Shown here piece after piece: positions 8,282 through 17,285 of a DNA stretch of 48,186 bases. Source of the stretch: Pseudobdellovibrionaceae bacterium (GTDB lineage Bacteria > Bdellovibrionota > Bdellovibrionia > Bdellovibrionales > UBA1609); contig JAUVAX010000016.1 of the NCBI GenBank assembly GCA_030591685.1, positions 1-48,186 of the forward strand, in the 5' to 3' direction. Position 1 is the first letter of the stretch, and each line of letters starts with the position of its first letter. The position numbers and the translations under genes were made by a program. The notes under the pieces are model-generated. The model saw nothing but the letters and a program-made list of their open reading frames with translations, ran no database searches and had not been told where the DNA came from.

Positions 8282-8322
8282 CACAATAAATAAAGCCCTT
8301 AAAAGGTTTACTTTTAAGGGCT
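8282..8322 (-). terminator. Intrinsic terminator of flagellin E
   Basis: An 11-bp perfect stem (AGCCCTTAAAA / TTTTAAGGGCT, 8294-8322) with a seven-base loop lies 29 bases after the stop of flagellin E. On the minus strand it is followed by TTATTTATTGTG. The plus strand also has a T-rich run after the stem, so it could act in both directions. Confidence 0.8.
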
Positions 8323-8350
8323 GTTTTTGTTTTTTTGGGTGCCCGCCCTT

Positions 8351-9178
8351 TTATCCAATAAGCTTTCTGACTAATGTGGGGGCCTGATTGGCCTGTGCTA
8401 AGACGCTTGTAGAGAGCTCTTCAAGGATTCGAGCCCTTGTTAATTGAGCCATTTCACCAGCAACATCCACATCGGCAATAATTGAGCGAGCCTCTGAAAT
8501 GTTTTGGTGTTGAGAGGAAAGAGCGTCGATACTAAATTGAAACCGGCTTTGAGCTGAGCCAAACGTCGCTCGAGCCCTTAAGACCTGACCGAGGGCCCCA
8601 TCTAATTTTTCAATAGAATCTACGGCATCATCTTGGTCTGATATATTGAGGCCATCTATTTCAACCTCACTTGAGGTGGTGTTTGCATCTAGCTTAAATT
8701 TAATAATATTTTCGCTGCCGGCATTTGCCCCAACATGAAACGAAAACTCTTCATTATCGCCAACTAAAAGGTACTTTTGCCCGTACCTTGCCGACCGTGC
8801 AATACGGTCAAACTCCTGATTGAGGGATTGAAACTCCATGTCTAAGAACTCTCGTTCGTCTTTACCGACAGTATCAGAGGCGGCTTGAACGCCAATTTCT
8901 CTCATTCTTAAAAGGACATTGCTTTGCTCATTCAGGCTGCCTTCAGCTGTTTGTATAAAGGCCACGGCACTTTCGGCGTTAAGTTTGGCTTGTTTTAAGC
9001 CACTTATTTGAGACCTAAGGCCTTCGCTAATGGCAAAGCCGGCCACATCGCGACTGCCCTCGCCAACTCGCGAGCCAGAGGCCAGGGATTTTAGAGAGAT
9101 ATTAGTTTGTCTCTGCGATTTGTCCAAAAACCGTTGTGCCGTGAGAGACCCAACGTTTGTATTGATCCGAAAACTCAT
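8351..9178 (-). CDS. fliC: Divergent flagellin (copy E)
   Basis: The ATG at 9178 (MSFRINTNVGSLTAQ) is chosen over a GTG at 9184 because AGGGG lies seven bases before it and the N-terminus aligns with other flagellins. The 275-residue protein has only the D0/D1 ends. It differs from the other four copies at positions that are nearly invariant in this family: GEGSRDVAGFAIS where the others have KA(A/S)DDAAGLSIS or similar, MREIGVQAASDT instead of LRELGVQAASDT, and a C-terminus APTLVRKLIG instead of MPQSALRLIG. It may be a specialised subunit, for example at the base or tip of the filament. It has its own FliA-type promoter (9270-9296). Confidence 0.93.
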   Translation of the reverse strand: MSFRINTNVGSLTAQRFLDKSQRQTNISLKSLASGSRVGEGSRDVAGFAISEGLRSQISGLKQAKLNAESAVAFIQTAEGSLNEQSNVLLRMREIGVQAASDTVGKDEREFLDMEFQSLNQEFDRIARSARYGQKYLLVGDNEEFSFHVGANAGSENIIKFKLDANTTSSEVEIDGLNISDQDDAVDSIEKLDGALGQVLRARATFGSAQSRFQFSIDALSSQHQNISEARSIIADVDVAGEMAQLTRARILEELSTSVLAQANQAPTLVRKLIG

Positions 9179-9269
9179 TTTCACACCCCTATCTTACTTT
9201 TCCTTTCTTAAGCCCTAAAAAAAGAAGAGTAGCCCAGTTGTAGAGATGTTGTTTTAGCAGTCAGGGGGC

Positions 9270-9296
9270 TCTTCGGTGCTGTGCGTCAGAACTTTA
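9270..9296 (-). promoter_or_regulatory. FliA (sigma28)-type promoter of flagellin E
   Basis: On the minus strand TAAAGTTC (9296-9289), an 11-base spacer and ACCGAAGA (9277-9270). Transcription would start near 9263, giving an 85-base leader that begins at TGACTGCTAAAACAA, a word also found on the plus strand at 8101. Confidence 0.75.
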
Positions 9297-9555
9297 GATA
9301 AAAATAATGCAATACGTTAAGTGCTTGTTATAAAATACCTTTTTAGTAACATTTTTATAAACAGGCTCACCCTCAAGCTTCAGGTAAATGACTCCGTCCC
9401 TAGTTGGTGCTTTTGCAGCCCAGCTTCTGGCCTTCAGGCTTATAAGTCAAAATGAGATTCGCGGGGTCCAAATAAGAGGAGGGGTCGGCGATAAAAAAGT
9501 GGGGGGACAGAACATAAGGAGCTAGAAAGTAAAGGGACTAAAGAGAGAGTGTGCC
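9297..9555. other. Intergenic stretch upstream of flagellin E
   Basis: Part of the 377-base gap between flagellin E and the small gene at 9556. Apart from the promoter, I see only several short CTTCAGG/CTTCTGG words (9379-9450). No gene, hairpin with a T run or other element could be supported. Confidence 0.5.
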
Positions 9556-9864
9556 TCAGGCGACCTCATCGTAGTTTTGAGCCTTACGAGTAAGAGTAAA
9601 CTCAAGCTCATCTAATTGAGCATATTTTTTAAGAGCCATTTTTAACTTAAAGTTGTGAGTAAATTTAGATTTATTTCGCTTCACAAACTCATCTAAGCGC
9701 TTTAAGGCCTCTTTAGATTCATCATAATGGGTCTTAACCGGCGGCTCGCCAGGTAAATCAGTATTAATAGGGGCCACTTTAAGGGGGGTGCCTTGAGGGG
9801 TGAGATGCTTGTCAGCCTCTTGGTCCTCCACAACAATAAATGGTTTCATAGCCTTAATTTGCAT
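9556..9864 (-). CDS. Small hypothetical protein
   Basis: The product has 102 residues. ATG 9864 is preceded at a good distance by AAGGGG. There is no signal peptide or membrane segment. The N-terminal half is acidic and proline-rich (about residues 12-45), and the C-terminal half is lysine-rich and helical (SKEALKRLDEFVKRNKSK, then a second helix to about 95). No family is recognised. It stands alone on the minus strand between the flagellins and the divergent secreted-protein cluster. The ribosome binding site and codon usage like the neighbours suggest a real gene. Confidence 0.55.
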   Translation of the reverse strand: MQIKAMKPFIVVEDQEADKHLTPQGTPLKVAPINTDLPGEPPVKTHYDESKEALKRLDEFVKRNKSKFTHNFKLKMALKKYAQLDELEFTLTRKAQNYDEVA

Positions 9865-10275
9865 TAAACTACCCCTTGGTCTAGCCTATCGGTAGTAAAC
9901 TCAAATACTTAATGCTTCGCGTTACTTATGAGGCAGGCTCCTTGAGTTAAGCCGGGCAAGCTGGCCTAACCCGTCCTAGAGCAGGCAGAAGTGTCCCTGG
10001 CCTTCATAGATTTAGCCCGCGAGGCTCAAATAACAGCCTATAAACAAAGCCTAGCCACAAATTGTCGGTAGTGTGTGTACACACGCAAGGGCGGTAACTC
10101 ATTAATTATACTTAACTTTTCACTTGTGGTAGGGGCAGTTGTTAGTTTTGCCTACAGGGCCCTTACTGAGTGGTCCCAAGTGATTAAAAATCTATTGTAA
10201 TAACAGATAGTTAGCCTGCTTCAATTTGGCACATTACGTGCCTTATACATATATATAGGATAAGGAGCAGGCAAA
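9865..10275. other. Divergent intergenic region with palindromes
   Basis: A 411-base region between divergent genes. It holds a 12-base palindrome GTGTGTACACAC (10073-10084), a hairpin or operator-like GGCAC-ATTAC-GTGCC (10228-10242) just upstream of the ribosome binding site of the next gene, and an imperfect inverted repeat around GTTAAGCC (about 9945-9971). No gene is seen. The palindromes could bind a regulator of the 10276 cluster. Confidence 0.35.
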
Positions 10276-11376
10276 ATGAACACTAAAAACACTTTCTACA
10301 TGGTTATCGTATTAATAGGTCTACTGTTTGTGTTTAATTATGGCGGTGGCAAGAACCCTTTTTTAAACGTAAAGGCAACTCAAAAAGTTTTTATGGATTT
10401 TCAAGATGAGGTTGATTTTAAAATCTCTAGGCCGTCCATAAAAATAACTCACCAAAATATGAGGCGCAAAATTCAGCAATTAAAAACGCGTAAGGTTTCG
10501 TTGAGAACAAAAAAACAACAGCTCTCAAAGAAAAAGGCGACTAAGGTTGTAAAAAAGAAAGATAAAAAGAAAAAGAAAAAAACTGAAGCTCAAAAAACTT
10601 TAGCTAACAAAAAAACTGTAAAAGATAAAAAATCACGAGCTAAATTGGAAGACTCTAACGTGCCTAATATCATTAGCTCAGCCCCTAAGGACGATGTAAA
10701 GGAAGCTTCAGAGGAGACAAATGAATGGATCGAAAGGTTTAAACAATTCCCAAATGTAAACACCTTAAAACAGTTTTTATCAGATCATCAGTTGGCTAAT
10801 ATTTCAGATCAGGTTTTTTATGCCGTTGTTGAAAGTTTATTAGAGGGGACAAATATAATTTTAAAAAAACTAGCCCTAACAGCCCTTGATGCTTCGCAAA
10901 CAGTGAGAAGCTTTCATTTACTAGTAGAGAAAGAATCAAGCCCAGAGTTTTTAGAATTAAAAGTAATGATCGAGCAAGCCCTTAATCGATACACCTTTGA
11001 GGGGCGCCTCTTTGTACTAAAGCAAGTTATTGGTAGCTCACAGTCTATTGCCTCTGTCGTTCGAGCAGGAGGTTTACTCTCTGAGCTTGTGAAGAAACTC
11101 ACTCAGGGTCAAAACGAAAAGGGAGAAATTCAAACCTTAGCACTCACAGAGAAGCGACGTAATCAAATGTTGGGCTTGCAGGAATTATTGAACCGAGCTA
11201 TAGGTGATTCGACTAATAATGATGTCAACGAGCAGTTGACAAGCACCTTAAGTGTTATAGAGGGTGTTTTAAAAGACACAACAAAGGTCGCCGAAAACTT
11301 AGATGACGACACTTTCGCCGAAGAGGGCGAGCCGGGTTTAGAAGAGGTTGGTTTGTCCTCTATAAGTACGTTTTAA
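10276..11376 (+). CDS. Membrane-anchored lysine-rich protein of unknown function
   Basis: The product has 366 residues. One hydrophobic segment (about 8-22, MVIVLIGLLFVF) with few positive residues before it probably anchors the protein in the inner membrane with the bulk outside. Residues about 65-125 are strongly lysine-rich (runs of K with T and A), like a spacer or a nucleic-acid- or wall-binding linker. The rest is alpha-helical (about 145-330), ending in an acidic tail (about 335-366). The ribosome binding site is AAGGAG. It is the first of four co-directional genes (to 16850), all exported or membrane-anchored. No family is recognised. Confidence 0.6.
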   Translation: MNTKNTFYMVIVLIGLLFVFNYGGGKNPFLNVKATQKVFMDFQDEVDFKISRPSIKITHQNMRRKIQQLKTRKVSLRTKKQQLSKKKATKVVKKKDKKKKKKTEAQKTLANKKTVKDKKSRAKLEDSNVPNIISSAPKDDVKEASEETNEWIERFKQFPNVNTLKQFLSDHQLANISDQVFYAVVESLLEGTNIILKKLALTALDASQTVRSFHLLVEKESSPEFLELKVMIEQALNRYTFEGRLFVLKQVIGSSQSIASVVRAGGLLSELVKKLTQGQNEKGEIQTLALTEKRRNQMLGLQELLNRAIGDSTNNDVNEQLTSTLSVIEGVLKDTTKVAENLDDDTFAEEGEPGLEEVGLSSISTF

Positions 11377-11392
11377 TTAAAGGATAGTTTTT

Positions 11393-12511
11393 TTGAAGTT
11401 ATATTTTTATATACTAGCATTAATCTTCAGCTTTATAGGGAGTGCTGAGGCCTCCACGTGTAGACAGGTGTTTTCACCACATAAAATCCAATTAAAAACT
11501 ACTTATCAAAAAAGTGAATTTTTGGGTCAAGTGGCCGAAAACACAGGGAACAAGTCATTAAAAAAAATACGACTCAAAGTAGGTCAAGATCCGGAGCTTA
11601 AAGCTAGGTACAATAAACTTGTTGAAAAAATAGATTTAAACTCAGGGGCCTCAGCGGTTAAATTAGAAGTACTTTCGCAAAAGCTTATAGAGCTTATTAA
11701 GGTAAAAAATGAGGGGTATTTTAGAATCTTAAAAAAGGCGCTCTCGCCAAAGTCAGAGCCCCATGTTAAGGAGCTCGTTAGGCAGCGCCTACTTGTTCTG
11801 ACCCTTTCAAGGGATATTTCTTTAGAGTTAAAAAAATATGGCCTCTATCAAAAAAGCACTTGGCGCACGCGAGCACAAAGAAAACTCAAAAAATACATAC
11901 TACAAAGAAAACTTGTACAAGCCATTTTAATCAATGGCCTCAGTATTCATTTTTTAGGCTGGCCTGTTTATATACCTAATGTTGACTTTATTTCCCATAC
12001 CTACTTTTCACCCTCAGTATTGAAAATGGTCGAAAAGGAGGGCTTTGGGCCCACCTATAAGGATATTAAAAATCAATTTTCATTAAGGGTAGGGGCTCAA
12101 AAAGCCACCCATACAATTACAAAGGTTCTAACAGCAACGTTTTTGGCGACTTACTTGGCTTATTTTTCTTATGGGACTTATAAAGCAGGTAAACTTACTT
12201 ATGGTACCTATGAGATTCTACAAGACGTAGAGTACAGTCATACTTATTTTTTACTCAGCTCAGTACCTAAAGAAAATAAAATTTATGACAGTTGGGCTGA
12301 TCTATTTTATCAAATGAATGCTAGAGAGCCCGATATTAATAACAATCAATTTGACCGTTCTGATTGGAAAACTTACCTAATAGACATAAACACATCTTGG
12401 GCAAGCGCCATAGAGCAAGAGTATGGGCGCAGACCTAATATGAAAGAAAGCCTTGAAGACCGTAAAGCTTGGATAGAGTTTGTAAAAATTCCCTTTGATA
12501 GTGGTTTATAG
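11393..12511 (+). CDS. Exported protein of unknown function
   Basis: The product has 372 residues and starts at a TTG with AAAGGA upstream. It has a signal peptide (LALIFSFIGSAEA-S, about residue 20). The mature end begins STCRQVF, similar in layout to the Cys-x(2)-[LV]-F at the mature ends of the proteins at 1 and 14394. The middle is basic and helical (SLKKIRLKVGQDPELKARY and similar). A short hydrophobic patch near 240-260 (FLATYLAYFSYGTYKAG) could associate with a membrane. It begins 16 bases after the 10276 gene, so the two are very likely cotranscribed. No family is recognised. Confidence 0.6.
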   Translation: MKLYFYILALIFSFIGSAEASTCRQVFSPHKIQLKTTYQKSEFLGQVAENTGNKSLKKIRLKVGQDPELKARYNKLVEKIDLNSGASAVKLEVLSQKLIELIKVKNEGYFRILKKALSPKSEPHVKELVRQRLLVLTLSRDISLELKKYGLYQKSTWRTRAQRKLKKYILQRKLVQAILINGLSIHFLGWPVYIPNVDFISHTYFSPSVLKMVEKEGFGPTYKDIKNQFSLRVGAQKATHTITKVLTATFLATYLAYFSYGTYKAGKLTYGTYEILQDVEYSHTYFLLSSVPKENKIYDSWADLFYQMNAREPDINNNQFDRSDWKTYLIDINTSWASAIEQEYGRRPNMKESLEDRKAWIEFVKIPFDSGL

Positions 12512-12742
12512 GAGGGGGTTGGGTGTTGCTCGAGCGGGTCCTTTGCCTGCTACAGCTGATCTGCTAAATTGTCTGAGTTGTATAATAAAATCAGCTGAGC
12601 GTTAAGGCCAGTAGTGCACTAGGTGCATAGATCTATAGGTATGTAGAAATTTCACTATTTTGATTTACTAAGGCCAGCAGGCTTTAATTATAGTACTCTC
12701 GGTTAAAGTTTTACTTAGGTAAATACAAATAAAGGGGCTCTT

Positions 12743-14317
12743 ATGCTTATTAGAAATTTAGCATTGATTGTATCGGTGATTATTTGTGTAGGTTCAATTG
12801 TCGAGGCCAATGTGCTTCAGAAAAAATTACCAGAAGCAGATCTATATTCTCAAACTGATGTTGAGGCACTTAGTTTTCAATTTGTACAGGGCTCGCCGCC
12901 GGTTTTTTATAATGTCCCTCCCGGCCAAGTCGACCAAGAGATTTTAATAATAAATGATTTAAAAAAAATAGCCAAAGACGACCATGTCATTCAGTCCATA
13001 GTGGGCAATGAAGTATGGACGCTGCTCCCCCTCAGAGACAAAATACTAAATGAACAAAGATCTAAAGCCTTTGAAACCAGTATTAAGGTAGGTAAAAAAG
13101 TTGTTGGTGAATGGCTGCTTGAGGCGGCAAAACAAAGAGGGTTAGTTAAAAACGATAAAGAGGCCACAGCCCTACTAGAGGCACTAAATATAATTGAAAC
13201 CAAATCAGATGAGGAAATCACGGCCTACATTAATGAACATAAGCTAAAACCAATGCCGACTAAGGCAGACATTATTGATCGTGTTCAGGGAGGGATGGCG
13301 ATTCGTGACTCACAAAATCGAAAAGCTGAGTATGTAACAGAGATAGAGGCGCTTATCCGTGAAATTGACAGCAAAGAAAACACTTTTAAAATGCCCGATA
13401 ATTCAAGTTTTAGCCTTCAGGGTTTATATAAAAATGTAACAACACCTTCGGCATACATATTTACAGCTGGTATAAAGCTACCTAAGTCTAACATGGGTCC
13501 ACAAAATAATATATTCAGTTCGTCTGGTGTCGTTGGGCCTCTTGGTAATCTTTTTGTAAGGTCTGTTCAAATTATTTATAAGCTTTTATCAGGCAACTCA
13601 GTCACTTTTACTTCAATAAATCGCCCATGGGCAAAGCATGTTAGAAATTTAGATACAAATGAAATTACTGTCTCGACCTCTGACCCCTCAACATGGCACT
13701 GGGAGAAATCAGCTCAAGTTTGGGTGCAGATTGATGAGATGTTTAAGAAAAATAAAAAAGCTCCGGTCGCACCTTTTATGGGTCCTTTTTTAGAGGGTAA
13801 AGGTCCAACGCTGCTACCATTCCCCAAATATAGAGTGGGTGGTGGTTTCCTTTGGGCTAGAGACATGAAGACCCTTGCTGAAATAAAAGGTGGGTTTGTT
13901 GGCGGGTCATTTACAGTGACAGCAAAAAACCAAGTGAATAGGTATAAGCCGATTTCAGGTAATGTTAAAGTCGGGGTTGTTCTGCCAATGGAGAATATTA
14001 CATCCGGTAGTATCCCAAAACTTTTTGACTACGTATATGCTATGGCGTTTATTCAAAAAGGAGTTCAAGTTTCAAAGGCCATCAAAGCAACGACTAATGT
14101 TGGGTACATAATGAGCTTGTCAGAAATGTTCAATGCACAGCCTGTTTTTACTCAGCCCTATCCTGTGCAAACTCAACCAGGGAGCGTTGGTACTCCTGGT
14201 AACCCTGGTGGAGGGCCGATTGGTATATTCCCTCAGCCGCGTGATGACTCACGGTTAAACCCACCTATTGGGTTTATGCCGCGAGAGCAAGAGACGATCA
14301 TTTCGCCCCCGAAGTGA
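12743..14317 (+). CDS. Exported protein with proline/glutamine/glycine-rich tail
   Basis: The product has 524 residues with a signal peptide (ALIVSVIICVGSIVEA-N, about residue 22). The mature N-terminal half is helical (about 60-200), and the second half looks beta-rich. The last 60 residues are low-complexity and rich in P, Q, G and N (QPYPVQTQPGSVGTPGNP), ending in ISPPK. The ribosome binding site AAAGGGG precedes the ATG. It is third in the 10276-16850 cluster, after a 231-base gap that could hold its own promoter. No known domain is recognised. Confidence 0.58.
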   Translation: MLIRNLALIVSVIICVGSIVEANVLQKKLPEADLYSQTDVEALSFQFVQGSPPVFYNVPPGQVDQEILIINDLKKIAKDDHVIQSIVGNEVWTLLPLRDKILNEQRSKAFETSIKVGKKVVGEWLLEAAKQRGLVKNDKEATALLEALNIIETKSDEEITAYINEHKLKPMPTKADIIDRVQGGMAIRDSQNRKAEYVTEIEALIREIDSKENTFKMPDNSSFSLQGLYKNVTTPSAYIFTAGIKLPKSNMGPQNNIFSSSGVVGPLGNLFVRSVQIIYKLLSGNSVTFTSINRPWAKHVRNLDTNEITVSTSDPSTWHWEKSAQVWVQIDEMFKKNKKAPVAPFMGPFLEGKGPTLLPFPKYRVGGGFLWARDMKTLAEIKGGFVGGSFTVTAKNQVNRYKPISGNVKVGVVLPMENITSGSIPKLFDYVYAMAFIQKGVQVSKAIKATTNVGYIMSLSEMFNAQPVFTQPYPVQTQPGSVGTPGNPGGGPIGIFPQPRDDSRLNPPIGFMPREQETIISPPK

Positions 14318-14393
14318 GTATTACTAAGTCATTTATTAAGAGATATAGAGTTTTTTAAGTAAAAAAATAAATTGCGCGTAAAGGTAAAAAAAT

Positions 14394-16850
14394 ATGTTTA
14401 AATTTAAGGTTTTATTGGCGCCTGTTTTGTTAACAATGCTGGCCTCGTTTTCCCACGCGGCACCTAACATGTGTCATCTTCTTTTTAAGGCCTCTTACGA
14501 GGGCTTAACCAAGGCCGATCAATTAAGGTTAGATAATAGTAAAATTAAGATTGATCAAACCATAGATTTGAATTTTGATTTAGATTTTGTAAAAAACGCC
14601 GCAATACCTGAAAAAAAATATAATGAGTATGTCCATAAGTTTTATTACCATAAAAACTTTAACCCTTTAAGTTGGAGTTGGTACACGTTAAATCATTTGG
14701 GCCGTTGGACTTATATGACTTACCGAGGCGCCCCATCGGCTAGTTTTTATCAAAAAGCCCGACAAGACGCCCTATTTTTTGCAAGCCCTGAAATTCGACA
14801 AAAAATGAGTCGATTAAAAGAGGTTGTAGAGGGGTATGTAGAGCAAATTGTAAAAGTTAAAAATGAAATATCTGAACTAGAGTTAGAGGTTGATCATCTC
14901 AAGCAATATATTACCGAAAGCAAAAAAGAAAAAATCTTAGACCTACAGATGCAAATTGAGAGCCAGCGGTTAAAGCTTGAGTCCTATGAAGAAAAGCAAA
15001 AAAATAAAAATGATATTTTAGATAAAATTTCAAAAAATAGTGAGTTTAGAAAATCAAAAACAAGAATAAAAAGGCTGGTTAGGCAACTTAATACTTATGA
15101 CGCTCGAATTAATGAAACAATTAAGCTAGCCACCGCGACTCGATTAAGAGCCTACATGTACTGGAAGGCATTTCTTAGTTCGAGAATATTTTTTTATGAC
15201 AAGGTAAAGTATACACATCTCGTTATTGGCAAAAAAAATACAAGTAACGGAAAGTACTTTGAGGTCGTAGGGGCTCCTAGAGTTAGGGATTACCTTATTC
15301 GAGTCAAGGTCCCCGTGTATAATACTAAACTTAAGCAGTTCGAGTTTGAGGACGAATATTTTAAAACCAAATGGCACTTGTTTCATTCAGCCCGCGTAGA
15401 GCTAAGCAATGCCGTTAGGTATTCAGCCAAGGTCCCTGTTTTAAGTAGCTTGTTTTCGCAGCGTGAGGTTTTAAAACTAGAGAGGCAACAGGCTGAAACT
15501 CGGGGTGAACTTGAGGCTGTATATGTTGTTCTTGAGCGATTGAGATTAAAAAACAAGCTCAACCCAGAGACGACTGAGGAGCTAGATAAAATCGACACAG
15601 CTCTTAGAGAGCATGAGCGTACAGTCAGCCGCAGGGCAAAATTTTGGTTGAGCTCAAAGATATTTTGGGCCGAACACAAAAGCTTTTACAACCGCAGCTA
15701 TAATGCGACAGCACAATTTATTGACAAATACTTTAACCGCGACGGCGGTGCTGAAATTAGTCAAAATGAATTTACAGTACTCCTTAAGGACGCCGGTATT
15801 GCTGAAAAAACGAGAAGTTCTTTGCCAGTTACAGTGATGACCAGAAGCCTCATGGCCGTGCTCTTGAGTTCATCAGGGTATAAGTATCATCAAAACCTCT
15901 TTGAGTACGTACAGAAGTCTTATGACACTATAGATGCTACTGTCATGAATACCGCTTATAGGTATTATGGCGTTGATTTTAATATTAAAGCCATCACTCA
16001 TAAAGACTATAATTCAACAGGTAGCCGCACCGCTGAAGAGAAGTACGGAGCAGCTAGAAATAAACAGTTATACTTAGCCTTTGGGTCTAGGTATAAGAAA
16101 TTTTCAGAGGGAAAGCTAGAAGGCCTATCCTCTGAGGATATAACCACCTATGTAACCGCCGTAAATGAATTTAGAAAAGAGAGGGCGCTATACCTTTTAT
16201 CTAAAAAATTAAAGAGTATTGATGTGAGTAAAGATAAAAGTTTAATTTCTGTTCAATCTAAGTTAGTAGATAAGCTTTCAGAAGTTTCTTTTTTCGAAGC
16301 CGAAGCCATTGTAGAGGCTGCAAAAATAGTGGATAACAACGCATTTTCCCGTGTAGCCGCTGAACTATTGGGTGAAGTAACAAGAAAATACGATAACAAT
16401 AAAGAGATCTCAGACAGGGCGCCTGTCGATTTTGATAGCTATAAGGTCCAGAGATATATACTTAATATACTTCATGCCCTTAATTTAAGTGAAAAAGTAG
16501 ACTTTGCAACAGCACATAAGCTAATAGACGATTTAATGCTTGGAGAGCGAGGTTCAATGACCCTCAGGGCTTTAATCGAGGACAAGTACGAATTTGACAA
16601 TTTTAGGGCTAAAAAATTCTCCTTTCAAACAGAGTACAGCATTGAAAAGAACCTGCTCGAGGCTAGAAAGGCAGAGGTGAGTGTTTACTTTTTTAATAAA
16701 TTTATTAAAGACCATAACGGGGACGCAATAGATATTCTCAGTCGGGCGTTAGAGTTAGAGCAAGAGGCTTATAATCAGTACCTAAATGAAAATCCGGTAT
16801 TAAAGCGTGAAGTTATAAATGATAAGAGGTCTGTAGAGCTTGAGGATTAG
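14394..16850 (+). CDS. Large exported helical protein of unknown function
   Basis: The product has 818 residues with a signal peptide (LLAPVLLTMLASFSHA-A, about residue 22). The mature start APNMCHLLFKAS closely resembles NTCTLLFEAS at the mature end of the Fic protein at 1-1402. Residues about 140-250 form a coiled coil (charged heptads, for example VKNEISELELEVDHLKQYI), with a further helical hairpin about 355-420. The C-terminal third is helical and charged. There is no catalytic motif that I recognise. It is last in the cluster, followed by a perfect terminator. A structural or effector role is possible but unproven. Confidence 0.6.
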   Translation: MFKFKVLLAPVLLTMLASFSHAAPNMCHLLFKASYEGLTKADQLRLDNSKIKIDQTIDLNFDLDFVKNAAIPEKKYNEYVHKFYYHKNFNPLSWSWYTLNHLGRWTYMTYRGAPSASFYQKARQDALFFASPEIRQKMSRLKEVVEGYVEQIVKVKNEISELELEVDHLKQYITESKKEKILDLQMQIESQRLKLESYEEKQKNKNDILDKISKNSEFRKSKTRIKRLVRQLNTYDARINETIKLATATRLRAYMYWKAFLSSRIFFYDKVKYTHLVIGKKNTSNGKYFEVVGAPRVRDYLIRVKVPVYNTKLKQFEFEDEYFKTKWHLFHSARVELSNAVRYSAKVPVLSSLFSQREVLKLERQQAETRGELEAVYVVLERLRLKNKLNPETTEELDKIDTALREHERTVSRRAKFWLSSKIFWAEHKSFYNRSYNATAQFIDKYFNRDGGAEISQNEFTVLLKDAGIAEKTRSSLPVTVMTRSLMAVLLSSSGYKYHQNLFEYVQKSYDTIDATVMNTAYRYYGVDFNIKAITHKDYNSTGSRTAEEKYGAARNKQLYLAFGSRYKKFSEGKLEGLSSEDITTYVTAVNEFRKERALYLLSKKLKSIDVSKDKSLISVQSKLVDKLSEVSFFEAEAIVEAAKIVDNNAFSRVAAELLGEVTRKYDNNKEISDRAPVDFDSYKVQRYILNILHALNLSEKVDFATAHKLIDDLMLGERGSMTLRALIEDKYEFDNFRAKKFSFQTEYSIEKNLLEARKAEVSVYFFNKFIKDHNGDAIDILSRALELEQEAYNQYLNENPVLKREVINDKRSVELED

Positions 16851-16885
16851 TTTACTATAGTCTTAATATGTTAGTCCTAAAATCT

Positions 16886-16916
16886 AAAGCCCAGTCGAGC
16901 TCGACTGGGCTTTTTT
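16886..16916 (+). terminator. Intrinsic terminator of the 10276-16850 cluster
   Basis: A 28-base perfect palindrome (16886-16913, AAAGCCCAGTCGAG and its complement) ends in six T residues (16911-16916). It follows the stop at 16850 by 35 bases. Confidence 0.92.
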
Positions 16917-16960
16917 CTATTTGCCCACAAGTCGATAAAAACTTAGTCGAGTATTCTTTA

Positions 16961-17050
16961 GTCTGTAGGGGTATAAAGGTCTGTATAATTTTAATTCTAT
17001 AGTCTTGGTTTTTATTTCTTTAGTCTAGAATGAGCAACACCTAAATCTAG
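16961..17050 (+). promoter_or_regulatory. Phased GTCTAG-like array upstream of flagellin C
   Basis: GTCTGT (16961), GTCTGT (16979), GTCTTG (17002), GTCTAG (17023) and ATCTAG (17045) lead up to the -35 box at 17067. The last three steps are 21, 22 and 22 bases, two helical turns each. The same spacing is found before flagellins A and B. This fits repeated binding sites for an activator on one face of the DNA. The regulator is not known. Confidence 0.55.
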
Positions 17051-17066
17051 TTTCACTCGACTGGGC

Positions 17067-17093
17067 TTAAGCAATGACTAGCCTCGCCGAAGG
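17067..17093 (+). promoter_or_regulatory. FliA (sigma28)-type promoter of flagellin C
   Basis: TTAAGCAA (17067-17074), an 11-base spacer and GCCGAAGG (17086-17093). The -10 is good, and the -35 is the weakest of the five. Predicted start near 17100, leader about 185 bases, with a small GTGTC/GACAC hairpin near 17213-17226. Confidence 0.6.
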
Positions 17094-17285
17094 GTAAGTT
17101 GTAAGCGGCACTGGCCTAGACTTAAAAAATGAAGAGAGATTTATAGTTTTAAAAGTAGACATAAACCTCGCTAAAAGTTTTAAGTACAAGGTCTGGTGTA
17201 AAAAATAAACCGTGTCGATAGACACCACAATCTGTAAGTAGCGGTAGGTCGTGAAAGTAAATTGTGAAAAATAAGGAGAACACAC

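Larger units (their letters stand above)
7812..8350. other. Intergenic region between flagellins D and E
   Basis: About 540 bases without a gene. It holds the FliA-type promoter of flagellin D (8155-8181, minus strand), a leader of about 340 bases for that gene, the terminator of flagellin E (8282-8322), and a stretch (8040-8205) whose plus strand resembles the leaders of the flagellins at 18896 and 20205. Two GTCTAG words (8190 and 8214) lie upstream of the promoter. Confidence 0.6.
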
